NCBI GenBank assembly: GCA_020634795.1
Contig: JACKAZ010000004.1
Coordinates: 1 to 64,000, forward strand
Length of the DNA: 64,000 nucleotides
From: Ardenticatenales bacterium
GTDB lineage: Bacteria; Chloroflexota; Anaerolineae; Ardenticatenales; Ardenticatenaceae
Direction: 5' to 3'
Part shown: positions 26,673-34,269 of the stretch, in pieces
Position numbering within the stretch: the first letter of the stretch is position 1
How the letters are laid out: each line of letters opens with the position of its first letter
Notes under the pieces: model-generated
Seen by the model: only the letters and a program-made list of their open reading frames with translations
What the model was told of the DNA's origin: nothing
The model's database searches: none
Position numbers and translations under genes: made by a program

Positions 26673-29600
26673 ATGCGCCGTCTCCGACCGCTTCTCCGCC
26701 GCCTCTGGCCCTTCGCCCTGCTCTGGCTGTTGCCGCTGATGCTCTTCTGGCCCGTGCTGTGGAACGACCAGACGATGATTCCGGTCGACGCGCTCTATCA
26801 AGGGCAGCCGTGGGCCAGCGACCGCGAGTCGCTCGGCGTCGGCAACCCCCACAACGAGCTGGTCAGCGATCTGGTGTTGCAGAACTATCAGTGGAAGCAG
26901 TTCGCCATCGAGCAGGTACGGCAGGGCGAGCTGCCACTCTGGCAGGATCGGCAACTGAGCGGCGGGCCGTTCTTGGCAGCGGGCCAGCATGGGATGCTCT
27001 ACCCCCTTTCGTGGCTTTTTTTCGTTCTGCCGATCCACGCCGCCTACGGCTGGTTCACCGTGCTCTCGCTGGTGATCGCGGGCAGCACCCTGTTCCTCCT
27101 TGCTCGGGCGCTGAGCCTGCAGCGTGGGGCAGCGCTGATCGCCGCGCTCACCTATCAGGGGTCGGGCTTCTTCACGATCTCCGTCCTTTTCCCCATGATC
27201 ATCTCCGGCGCCGCGTGGTTGCCGCTGCTGCTGGGCGCGCTTTACAGGGCACGACCGCGCCCCAACCCGCCGCCGTGGAGCGCGAATCTGCTCTGGGCGG
27301 CGGTCGGTGCCTTCGCCATCGGCATGGCGGCGCTGGCCGGTCACCCCGAAGTGCTCTACTACACCCTGCTGATCGGTGCGGCGTGGGGGCTGTGGCTGCT
27401 GGTAGCGGGCTGGCGGCATGGCCGCGCGCCACTGACGACCTTTGTGCTCAGCGGCCTCTTTGCGCTCGTCACGGGGCTGCTGATCGGCGCGGCCCAGCTC
27501 GTGCCACTCTACGAAACGGTGAGCGCCAACTTCCGCGAGGGGTCGGCCCAGCTCGACGAGGTGTTGGGCTATGCGTGGCCCCTCCGCCAGGCCAGCAGCT
27601 TCGTCCTCCCCGATTTGCTCGGCGATCCGTCGCGCCACGATTTCTACAATCTGGAAAGTCGCCAGCGGGAGCCGATCATCACGCAGCAGCCGATCAACGA
27701 TCAGGGCGAGACGGCCAACCTCGATCATGTGGCGTGGTTCAAGGGGACGAGCGATTGGAAGAACTACGTCGAGGGGGCGGCCTACCTCGGCATTTTGCCG
27801 CTCTTTTTGGCGCTGATCGGGGCGCTGTGGGGCCGTCGGCGGGAGCGCTGGTTCTTCATGGGGTTGGCCGCGCTCAGTCTGCTCTTCATCTTTGGCTCGC
27901 CGCTCTACGGGCTTCTCTTCCACACGTTGCCGGGCTTCAAACAGTTACACACTCCCTTCCGCTGGCTCTGGCCGCTGACGCTGGCCGTGGCGCTGCTGGC
28001 CGCCATGGGCTGGCAGCGCCTCCGCGACGAACCGCCGCGCCTGGCCGCGCCATTGGCCGCGCTGGTGGCGTTGGCGGGGGGCAGCGGCCTGGCGCTGTTG
28101 GCCGCTGTTTGGCTGCGCCCCGCGCCATGGATCGCGCAGAGCGCCAAGCTGCTCGATGCCTCGCAGATGGCGCAGTGGGCCTTCGGCGGCTCTGCCGCTC
28201 TTTTCCTGAGCTATCAGTGGGCCAACTTCCTACAGCTCGGATTGGCGCTGTTGGGCGCTGGGGTCGCGCTGTGGCTGGCGCGGCGTCGGCAGCGGTGGGC
28301 GCTGCCGGTCGCGGCGGTGGTGCTGCTGCTCGATCTCTTCTTCGCGGCGCGGGGCTTCATGCCGCAGTTACCCGTGGCGCTGGCAGAGTTCACCCCGCCG
28401 AGCATCGCCTGGCTACAGGATCAGCACGAGCCAGGGTCGTGGCGCTACACGGTGTTGGAGAAGGATTGGAAGGTGCTGAACGCCAACAGCACAATGCAAT
28501 ACGGTCTTGAGGATCTGCGCGGCTACGACTCGATCATCCTGAGACCCTACGTCGAGTTCATGCGGGCCGTCGCGCCCCAAAGCCAGCTTCTTTTCAACCG
28601 CATCGCGCCGCTCTCCGCCCACGACCCACCGCCCGATCAAGCGTTGCTCGATCTGCTCAACGTGCGTTATCTGGCGACCGATCAGCCAATCGACTGGCCC
28701 GACTGGACGCTGGCCTATCAGGACGAGGCGCTGCGCATCTACGAGAACGAGAACGTGTTGCCGCGCGCCTTCCTGTTGGGCGATGGGACGCTGATGGGCG
28801 AGACGATTGGGGTCGAGCGCTTGCAAGCGCTGGAGCCGCGGCAGGAGCTATTCCTTGCCGACGAATTTGCCAGCGATCTGCCGCGCAGCGCTCAGCCCTT
28901 CGCCCCTGCCGAGATCACGCGCTACACCGCCAACGAAATCACCGTGCGGGCCGATGCGCCACAGGGCGCGTGGCTGGTGCTCTCGGAGATCGACTTCCCC
29001 GGCTGGCGGGCCTACGTTCGGGCGACGGAGGAGGGCGCGGAAGAGGAACGGGCCATCATTTTCCGCGCCAACGGGGCCTTCCGTGCGGTTTGGCTGGATC
29101 CGGGGACGTGGGAAGTGCGTTGGGTCTATTCGCCCAACTCGGTCAAGATCGGCTTCTTTGGCAGCTTTCTGGGGGTGGCGCTGCTGGGGTTGGTGGGGGC
29201 GCTTTGGGCGTGGGGGCGCATCTACCGGCCCGCGGCCAACGAGGATACGGCGCGGCGCGTGGCCAAGAATTCGCTCGCGCCGATGGGGTTGCAGCTTTTC
29301 AACAAGGCGGTCGATATGGTCTTTGCCGCCTTCATGGCCCGCTTCCTCGGCCCCGCCTCGTTGGGGCAGTATGCCTTTGCGGTCGCTTTTGTTTGGTACT
29401 TCATCATCTTCAGCAACTTCGGCCTCGGTACGCTGCTCACCCGCGACGCCGCCCGCGACATCGACGACGCGCCCCGTCTGCTCAACACGACCCTGCTGCT
29501 GCGCGGGGCGCTCTATCTGCTGATGTTGCCCGCGCTGGCGCTGCTGATCTGGCTCTGGCCCGACATGAAAAGCGAGGTGGCGTGGGCGATCGCGCTCTTG

Positions 29601-30671
29601 GTGATCGGCCTGATCCCCTCGAACATCTCCGATGCCCTTACCTCGGTCTTCCGCGCCCACGAACGCTTCGAAATCCCCGCGCTGGTGGCCACGATTGCCA
29701 CCTTTGTGAAGGTCATTGTGGGGGCCGCCGCACTCCTGCTCGGCTACGGCATCGTCGGTCTCGCGGCAACGAGCATCGTCACCAACGTGGTGACACTCGC
29801 GGTCCTGTCGGCGCTCTTGCTGCGGTTGATGCGGCCCGCATGGGGCTGGGCGACCGACAGCTGGCGACCGATGCTGTGGGATGCCTTCCCGCTGATGGTC
29901 AACGAATTTCTGGCGACCGCCTTCTTTCGGATCGACCAGATCATGATCGCCCCGCTGCGCGGCGAACGGGGTGATGCCGAGACCGGCTACTACAACGTCG
30001 CCTACAAGTTCATCGACGGGCTGCTGATCCTGCCCAGCAGCTTCACGCTGGCGATCTTCCCCGTGATGAGCCGCTACGCGCAGGGCGCGCCGGATGCGCT
30101 GTTGCGAGCCACGGTGCTCTCGCTCCGTTGGCTGGTCATGCTGGCGCTGCCCATCGCGCTGCTGACGACGCGCTACGCCGAACCGATCATCCTCGCCTTT
30201 GGGGGCCGCGACTACCTGCCTTTTTCGGCGGTCGCGCTTCAGATTTTGATCTGGTTCCTGCCCTTTTCCTTCGTCAACGGGCTGCTGCAATATGTGCTGA
30301 TCGCGGCGGGGCGCCAACATGCGCTGACGCGCGCCTTCCTGTTGGCGATGATCTTCAACCTTGTGGCGAACTTCTTCGCGATCCGTGTCTACGGCATCTA
30401 CGGCGCGGCCGTGGTGACGATTGTCAGCGAGTGGGCGCTGATGCTGCCCTTCTACCGGCTGCTGCGCGAAAGCGTGGGCGACATTCCGTGGGGCGCTCTC
30501 TTTGGCAAGCCCGCGCTGGCGCTGGCGGCGGCGCTGTTGCCCTTGTGGTGGGGTGGCCTCCCCGTCTGGCTCGCGATTCCGCTGGCCGTCGCGCTCTACG
30601 GCGCGGCGCTCGTGGTGCTGCGGGCTTTCACGCCGGAAGATCGGGCCGTGCTGGCGCGGCTGCGAGGATGA
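26673..30671 (+). CDS. Fusion of a YfhO-like membrane protein and a polysaccharide flippase
   Basis: A 1332-residue membrane protein. Residues 1 to about 845 form a YfhO-type GT-C-like module: many helices, early loop VDALYQGQPWASDRES, LPLWQDRQLSGGPFLA, AGHPEVLYYTLL, and an extracytoplasmic domain near residues 570-820. From about 860 (RVAKNSLAPMGLQLFNKAVD) to the end is a Wzx/MurJ-like flippase module with about 12-14 helices (FGLGTLLTRDAARD, FFRIDQIMIAP, GYYNVAYKFID, GIYGAAVVTIVSEW). The frame is open across the join, so this is one polypeptide. It suggests coupling of sugar transfer and lipid-linked glycan export. It follows the DPM1-like gene by about 100 bases of repeat. Confidence 0.85.
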   Translation: MRRLRPLLRRLWPFALLWLLPLMLFWPVLWNDQTMIPVDALYQGQPWASDRESLGVGNPHNELVSDLVLQNYQWKQFAIEQVRQGELPLWQDRQLSGGPFLAAGQHGMLYPLSWLFFVLPIHAAYGWFTVLSLVIAGSTLFLLARALSLQRGAALIAALTYQGSGFFTISVLFPMIISGAAWLPLLLGALYRARPRPNPPPWSANLLWAAVGAFAIGMAALAGHPEVLYYTLLIGAAWGLWLLVAGWRHGRAPLTTFVLSGLFALVTGLLIGAAQLVPLYETVSANFREGSAQLDEVLGYAWPLRQASSFVLPDLLGDPSRHDFYNLESRQREPIITQQPINDQGETANLDHVAWFKGTSDWKNYVEGAAYLGILPLFLALIGALWGRRRERWFFMGLAALSLLFIFGSPLYGLLFHTLPGFKQLHTPFRWLWPLTLAVALLAAMGWQRLRDEPPRLAAPLAALVALAGGSGLALLAAVWLRPAPWIAQSAKLLDASQMAQWAFGGSAALFLSYQWANFLQLGLALLGAGVALWLARRRQRWALPVAAVVLLLDLFFAARGFMPQLPVALAEFTPPSIAWLQDQHEPGSWRYTVLEKDWKVLNANSTMQYGLEDLRGYDSIILRPYVEFMRAVAPQSQLLFNRIAPLSAHDPPPDQALLDLLNVRYLATDQPIDWPDWTLAYQDEALRIYENENVLPRAFLLGDGTLMGETIGVERLQALEPRQELFLADEFASDLPRSAQPFAPAEITRYTANEITVRADAPQGAWLVLSEIDFPGWRAYVRATEEGAEEERAIIFRANGAFRAVWLDPGTWEVRWVYSPNSVKIGFFGSFLGVALLGLVGALWAWGRIYRPAANEDTARRVAKNSLAPMGLQLFNKAVDMVFAAFMARFLGPASLGQYAFAVAFVWYFIIFSNFGLGTLLTRDAARDIDDAPRLLNTTLLLRGALYLLMLPALALLIWLWPDMKSEVAWAIALLVIGLIPSNISDALTSVFRAHERFEIPALVATIATFVKVIVGAAALLLGYGIVGLAATSIVTNVVTLAVLSALLLRLMRPAWGWATDSWRPMLWDAFPLMVNEFLATAFFRIDQIMIAPLRGERGDAETGYYNVAYKFIDGLLILPSSFTLAIFPVMSRYAQGAPDALLRATVLSLRWLVMLALPIALLTTRYAEPIILAFGGRDYLPFSAVALQILIWFLPFSFVNGLLQYVLIAAGRQHALTRAFLLAMIFNLVANFFAIRVYGIYGAAVVTIVSEWALMLPFYRLLRESVGDIPWGALFGKPALALAAALLPLWWGGLPVWLAIPLAVALYGAALVVLRAFTPEDRAVLARLRG

Positions 30672-30690
30672 AGAAGCGTTGGAACGTTGG

Positions 30691-31145
30691 AACGGCAACG
30701 CAGAGCATTTAACGCAGAACGCAGAGCAAATGGCAAGAAGTGACTAGAAGATGGGATAGAGCGTTTGGTAGCCAACTGCCGGCGAAGATCGCCCTCCATC
30801 CCCCTCCGCCGCGGCGGGGGAGTGGGCCGTTGCCCAGTGCGACGCTGATATCTTCAGATCGCCATAGCGACGTTGTCCGCCTTGTCAACCTCCCCTTATG
30901 AGGGAGTGGGGGGAAGTCCAGCGTCATTTCGTTGAAAAGCACGCGGTATCGAGCGATGTTGGGGCGCGGCGCTGCCACGTTGGGCCACGTGGGGCGCTGG
31001 CCGGTGCCATGTGTTGGCGTTGCGGGCTCGATGCGAGCCACGTTGCGCCGGACATGGTGCGAGCGCGGCGTTCGCGTGGTGACGGCGTGGTGGGCGGCGG
31101 CGTGGCCTATAAATCAGTCTGACCCACGAAGGGTCGTACTCAAGT
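30691..31145. other. Intergenic region with short B-type repeat
   Basis: B-type words at 30691-30730 (AACGCAGAGCATTTAACGC), a CCGCCGCGGCGG palindrome near 30808, and G/T-rich low-complexity sequence to 31120. No credible gene; it forms the left border of the AT-richer toxin-immunity island. Confidence 0.6.
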
Positions 31146-31658
31146 CTACTCGGATGGGTTCTCCTCCATCCATTCGCGCTGACGCCATAAGGGAGGAACG
31201 TCCAGAGCTATCAGGTAGTGTACATAATCGGGCATCCATGATGCCATAATTTCCTTATCAGCATATTTAGTTTCCAGCTCGTGCAATCTTGTTTCTAGAT
31301 TGAACCAGGTTTGCCTATTGATGAGAGCGACATTGTTGCGTAGATAATCGAGTGACGGGACGGCGTCATCCAAATAGAAAAAGAGCCATGACAGGGGTAA
31401 CCAATACTTATAGTTTGGATCATCGTCTACTAGTTCGTACGAAGCCCCTAAGTATGAGACATAGGGTAATCCGGGATATCGGAGAAAGAGCAATTGGATT
31501 TTACCGTTACCCAACCCCACCATGGGTTCTGTTCCATATCTTCCTCTAGATGCTAATTTAGCCACTTTGAACCCACCATTCTCAAAAAGAAATCGGCGCT
31601 CTTCGTGGAGCTTATCTATGATTTCGTTAGCACGTTCGATTCCTCGTTGTCTTGACGT
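31146..31658 (-). CDS. Putative immunity protein, copy 4 (non-ATG start)
   Basis: An about 170-residue cytoplasmic-type protein with no signal or helices. It is a divergent paralogue of the proteins at 32145 and 33322: all share a block of the form FGRY-x2-E-P-x-VGLGNG-x-IQLLF followed by PLSW, a TW in the middle and a W-x-P-x-Y segment near the end (here YGTEPMVGLGNGKIQLLF, TWFNLETRL, SWMPDYVHYLI). The frame stays open upstream of the first ATG/GTG. A strong AGGAGGG lies six bases before an ACG codon at 31658-31656, exactly where the paralogues start, so the ancestral ATG may have mutated to ACG. A GTG at 31565 is an internal alternative. The family is not recognised by name. Confidence 0.6.
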   Translation of the reverse strand, partial: TSRQRGIERANEIIDKLHEERRFLFENGGFKVAKLASRGRYGTEPMVGLGNGKIQLLFLRYPGLPYVSYLGASYELVDDDPNYKYWLPLSWLFFYLDDAVPSLDYLRNNVALINRQTWFNLETRLHELETKYADKEIMASWMPDYVHYLIALDVPPLWRQREWMEENPSE

Positions 31659-31734
31659 TTCGTACCCTCCTGATTAACTAGAGTTCTGTCAATCGTAGAA
31701 TGAGGCATGGTAAGATAGCCGAGTTGAGCCCGAT

Positions 31735-31858
31735 GTGGGAGCAAGGCAGGGGCCTGCGCAGGCAAGCCTTTTGGTCCCAGCGGGGATTTCTAATCCCCCA
31801 CTTTACGATCATGAACGACAACCATGATTCACGATTGTCTATCTAACTTGGTATCAGA
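31735..31858. repeat. Palindromic boundary module, copy 1
   Basis: An ordered set of words: GGGGCCTGCGCAGGCAAGCC, then the palindrome CGGGGATTTCTAATCCCC (31781-31798), then TTACGATCATGAACG, ATTCACGATTGTCTAT and ACTTGGTATCA. The same order recurs at 33238-33322 and 61486-61592. It sits at the 3' end of a truncated immunity gene. Confidence 0.75.
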
Positions 31859-32045
31859 TAAAGCACCCCCCACTGATTTTGGGTTGCTTCCCTTTTTCGA
31901 GGCCAATGATGGGTTCTGATTGGTAACGACCCGTCAGGGCTTCATAGATAACCGTGAAGCCATACCGTTGGAAAAGGAAGTCGTGGTTCTGATAAATGGG
32001 TTGGAGAACTTCCTCAAGTCTCTGTCGATTAGATGTGTCGACCAT
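31854..32045 (-). CDS. Truncated immunity protein duplicate
   Basis: A 63-residue frame whose first 50 residues (LEEVLQPIYQNHDFLFQRYG and on to SEPIIGL) are almost identical, also at the DNA level over about 140 bases (31889-32028 versus 33675-33812), to the N-terminus of the immunity protein at 33322. After GLEKGK the homology stops and a short unrelated tail ends at 31854. It is therefore a 5' fragment left by duplication and deletion, probably non-functional. A palindromic module adjoins its 3' end. Confidence 0.6.
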   Translation of the reverse strand: MVDTSNRQRLEEVLQPIYQNHDFLFQRYGFTVIYEALTGRYQSEPIIGLEKGKQPKISGGCFI

Positions 32046-32144
32046 CTGCTCATTACCTGCACATTGATTCGTTAAGACCAACGCTTTGCTGCGCTCTAGC
32101 TCACGCGATAGCCGAGTAACCGCCGCAGTCGTCCGCTCTAATAC

Positions 32145-32675
32145 TCAATCGCCTTCGCTCTCCTCAACCCATTCGCGTAACGCTCTCTGAACGATCAAGT
32201 CGATTTGTATCAGGTAACGCACATAACCCGGCATCCACTGCTGCATGGTTGCTTTGCTCTCAAACATTGGTGCGATCTCAGGCAGCCGGGTTCTCAATTT
32301 ATCCCACGTCTGTTGCAATAGTAGCGTTCTGTCAAAGTCGCGCCAGTTATTTACAGGCATGATGTCGTCGACAAAACAGAAGAACCACGTCGGAGCAATC
32401 CACCACTTATTGAGAATTCGTTCGTTCTCTCTTGATTCGTCTAACGTACCGACATAAGGGATTCGACATGTAGTAAAACGTGGCGGGATATTGGGCCTAT
32501 GGAATAGCAACTGCATTCTGCCATTGCTCAACCCTACGATGGCCTCCGATTCATAACGACCACTGGTTGCGGTATAAGCGACCTCAAAACCATCGCGTTG
32601 AAACAGATATGTTTGATGTATACGTAGGGACGAGACGATCTGCGTGACCGTATTTTGCCCTTGTTTTTCTGACAT
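32145..32675 (-). CDS. Putative immunity protein, copy 2
   Basis: A 176-residue soluble protein paralogous to those at 31146 and 33322. Shared features: FQRDGFEVAYTATSGRYESE, AIVGLSNGRMQLLF, a PTWFFCFVDD segment, QTWDKLRTRLPEIAPMFESK and WMPGYVRYLIQIDL. Identity to the other copies looks low outside these blocks. Start 32675 (MSEKQGQ) is preceded by AGGGAAAAG; the longer frame to 32894 would be read from an antisense IS200 remnant. It lies downstream of an orphan toxin tip interrupted by that remnant, so its cognate toxin has probably been disrupted. Function as immunity is inferred from context. Confidence 0.65.
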   Translation of the reverse strand: MSEKQGQNTVTQIVSSLRIHQTYLFQRDGFEVAYTATSGRYESEAIVGLSNGRMQLLFHRPNIPPRFTTCRIPYVGTLDESRENERILNKWWIAPTWFFCFVDDIMPVNNWRDFDRTLLLQQTWDKLRTRLPEIAPMFESKATMQQWMPGYVRYLIQIDLIVQRALREWVEESEGD

Positions 32676-32699
32676 TTTCTTTTCCCTATCAATGCCGCT

Positions 32700-33036
32700 A
32701 CCTAAACCATCTGTAATACGGGGTATGTCACCCGACAGGCTAGTGAATGGTGCTGTGTAGCAAGTAAAGGGAAGCTGGCACTGCGAATGTTCGACCAGTT
32801 TCCAGAACTGCGGAGACGGTACTGGGAGCCAGCACGTATGGTCGCGTGGGTATTGCGTAAGTACGGTGGGCTTAGACGAAGAGCGCATCCGCAAATACGT
32901 GGCATGGCAAGAGAAAAAAGGTCAGGACGCTGAGCAAGGACGACTGTTTGACTAACCATCCTTCAATAGAACTCGCGTAATAGCGCACCTTCCAGGGCTA
33001 ACATTCAAGCCACCGCCTCTGGCGGTGGTCATTGAC
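32700..33036 (+). mobile_element. IS200/IS605-family remnant (3' half plus right end)
   Basis: Positions 32766-33036 match the 3' half of the intact element at 40007-40636 almost base for base, including the end of the transposase gene and the right-end hairpin CCACCGCCTCTGGCGGTGG (33010-33028). Upstream, 32728-32765 still resembles a middle part of tnpA (GTATGTCAC, TGCTGTGTAGCAA) but with large deletions. There is no complete transposase. Its right end cut into the orphan toxin frame at 32998-33225. Confidence 0.85.
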
Positions 33037-33225
33037 TAACGTATATTCATAAGCGTCTGCATAATCGTGGAGATTAAGAAGTTCAAGTTCTCGAAATTTC
33101 ACTTTTTCACCTGTAGGACCGATGCCGACTTTCGCTTCGCTCTTACCGCGAGTTTTTGAGGTGATACCTTTTATCTTATCAAAATCAGCACTGACATACT
33201 GAAAGCGCGGCACGCCTGCATCCAT
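32998..33225 (-). CDS. Orphan toxin C-terminal tip, truncated by IS200 end
   Basis: A 75-residue frame beginning MDAGVPRFQYVSADFDKI, which parallels QMDEGVPRIEYVSADLDEI within the toxin domain encoded at 33844-34269, and continuing to VKFRELELLNLHDYADAYEY (parallel to ITFRELEVLYMRDQ). The middle section differs, so it is a variant tip. The last ten or so residues (HRQRRWLEC) are encoded by the IS200 right end, so the native terminus was lost. It starts at the recombination point in the shared CAGATGGATG sequence and has no secretion domain. This is the orphan-cassette arrangement seen in polymorphic toxin loci. Confidence 0.6.
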   Translation of the reverse strand: MDAGVPRFQYVSADFDKIKGITSKTRGKSEAKVGIGPTGEKVKFRELELLNLHDYADAYEYTLVNDHRQRRWLEC

Positions 33226-33237
33226 CTGGCAGATAGG

Positions 33238-33322
33238 ACCCTGAGCGGGGATTTTAATCCCCCGCTCTACGATTACGAACGCTGCCCATCATTCACAGCC
33301 ATCTGTCAAATTTGGTGTCAGT
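33238..33322. repeat. Palindromic boundary module, copy 2
   Basis: The palindrome GCGGGGATTTTAATCCCCCGC (33245-33265, one base longer on the right), then CTACGATTACGAACG, CATTCACAGCC and ATTTGGTGTCA, in the same order as copy 1. It lies between the immunity gene at 33322 and the orphan toxin tip. Confidence 0.75.
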
Positions 33323-33825
33323 CAATCATTCAGCCATTCTAACGTCGGAGCGAGCACTGGCACCTCACTTGCAGAAAGAAATTGAATATAGTTGGGGAGC
33401 CATCTTTTCATTGTCTTCATAGTTGCAAAGATAGGTTCAATCTCAGCCATCTTACCTTCTATAAAATGCCATGTTTGGGTCTGTAGAAGATCGAAGTTTT
33501 GCTTCCGCCATGCCGCCGTGGTAACCCTATCGGTTAGATATAGGTATATCAATGGTGATGGAAACCAATACTTTCTGTAATATTGAAGATCGGGCACCGC
33601 AGAGTAGGATGCGCCGTAGAATGATAGGTCCGGAGCACCATAGTAGCTGTAAAATAGGAGTTGTACCTTCCCGTTTCCGAGGCCAATGATGGGTTCTGAT
33701 TGGTAACGACCCGTCAGGGCTTCATAGATAACCGTAAAGCCATACCGTTGGAAAAGGAAGTCGTGGTTCTGATAAATGGGTTGGAGAACTTCCTCAAGTC
33801 TCTGTTGACTGATTGTATTGAACAT
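33322..33825 (-). CDS. Putative immunity protein, copy 1 (cognate to the WXG100 toxin)
   Basis: A 167-residue soluble protein starting 18 bases after the stop of the toxin domain frame, the classical place for a cognate immunity gene. It contains the shared block FTVIYEALTGRYQSE, PIIGLGNGKVQLLF, a hydrophobic FPSPLIYLYL stretch, TWHFIEGKMAEIEPIFATMK and WLPNYIQFL. Two divergent full-length paralogues and one truncated copy lie within 2.2 kb downstream. Base composition is clearly more AT-rich than the surrounding genes, suggesting acquisition. The family name is not known to me; the immunity role is inferred from position. Confidence 0.7.
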   Translation of the reverse strand: MFNTISQQRLEEVLQPIYQNHDFLFQRYGFTVIYEALTGRYQSEPIIGLGNGKVQLLFYSYYGAPDLSFYGASYSAVPDLQYYRKYWFPSPLIYLYLTDRVTTAAWRKQNFDLLQTQTWHFIEGKMAEIEPIFATMKTMKRWLPNYIQFLSASEVPVLAPTLEWLND

Positions 33826-33843
33826 TGTGTCCTCTCTGTGAGC

Positions 33844-34269
33844 CTATGGTAATTTTACCCAACTGCTCCCAACAAGTTTATAGCCCTTGACTTGGTCTCG
33901 CATATATAGAACTTCGAGTTCGCGGAATGTAATTCGAACGTTATCAACACTAAACTTTTCATTTCGAATAAAATCGTCAACCACTTCGTCAAATAAATAA
34001 TTTTTGAATCTGGTCTTTGTTATTTCGTCCAAATCAGCACTGACATACTCAATACGCGGCACACCTTCATCCATCTGCTGTTGCAGGAAACGTTGATTGA
34101 CCTCCCACTGGACGCGACGGCGCGTCGCTTCGTCACCGATACCGGCGAGCTTGTGCCACGCCTCATTCCCCGTATTGTAGATGATACCCCCGCCCCCATG
34201 GGCTTGCCGAATGTAGAAATCCTCAATACCGTGCTCCTGCCATGCCCCCAACACGACGCGATCAGGCAT
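33844..34269 (-). CDS. Polymorphic toxin C-terminal domain (frameshifted from its WXG100 head)
   Basis: A 141-residue frame starting MPDRVVLGAWQEHGIEDFYI and containing GGGGIIYNTGNEAWHKLAG, VQWEVNQRFLQQQMDEG, RIEYVSADLDEI and ITFRELEVLY. The same frame is open further upstream (DDDLAHESSVAIKTPSGA), joining smoothly to the WXG100 protein if one base is restored near 34322-34326. It is thus the effector domain of that protein rather than an independent gene. The wording (YNTG-x-EAW, EVNQRFL) resembles tips of RHS/WXG toxins, but no catalytic family could be assigned. An internal start at the ATG is possible but would lack an export domain. Confidence 0.65.
   Translation of the reverse strand: MPDRVVLGAWQEHGIEDFYIRQAHGGGGIIYNTGNEAWHKLAGIGDEATRRRVQWEVNQRFLQQQMDEGVPRIEYVSADLDEITKTRFKNYLFDEVVDDFIRNEKFSVDNVRITFRELEVLYMRDQVKGYKLVGSSWVKLP

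Noticed and set aside
28848..30698. A 616-codon open frame on the minus strand
   Set aside because: It is the antisense mirror of the YfhO-flippase fusion; the sequence is rich in Arg/Gln/Glu with no motifs, as usual for GC-rich shadow frames.
32676..32894. N-terminal extension of the immunity protein at 32145
   Set aside because: It is read antisense through the IS200 remnant; MSEKQGQ at 32675 fits the paralogue lengths.
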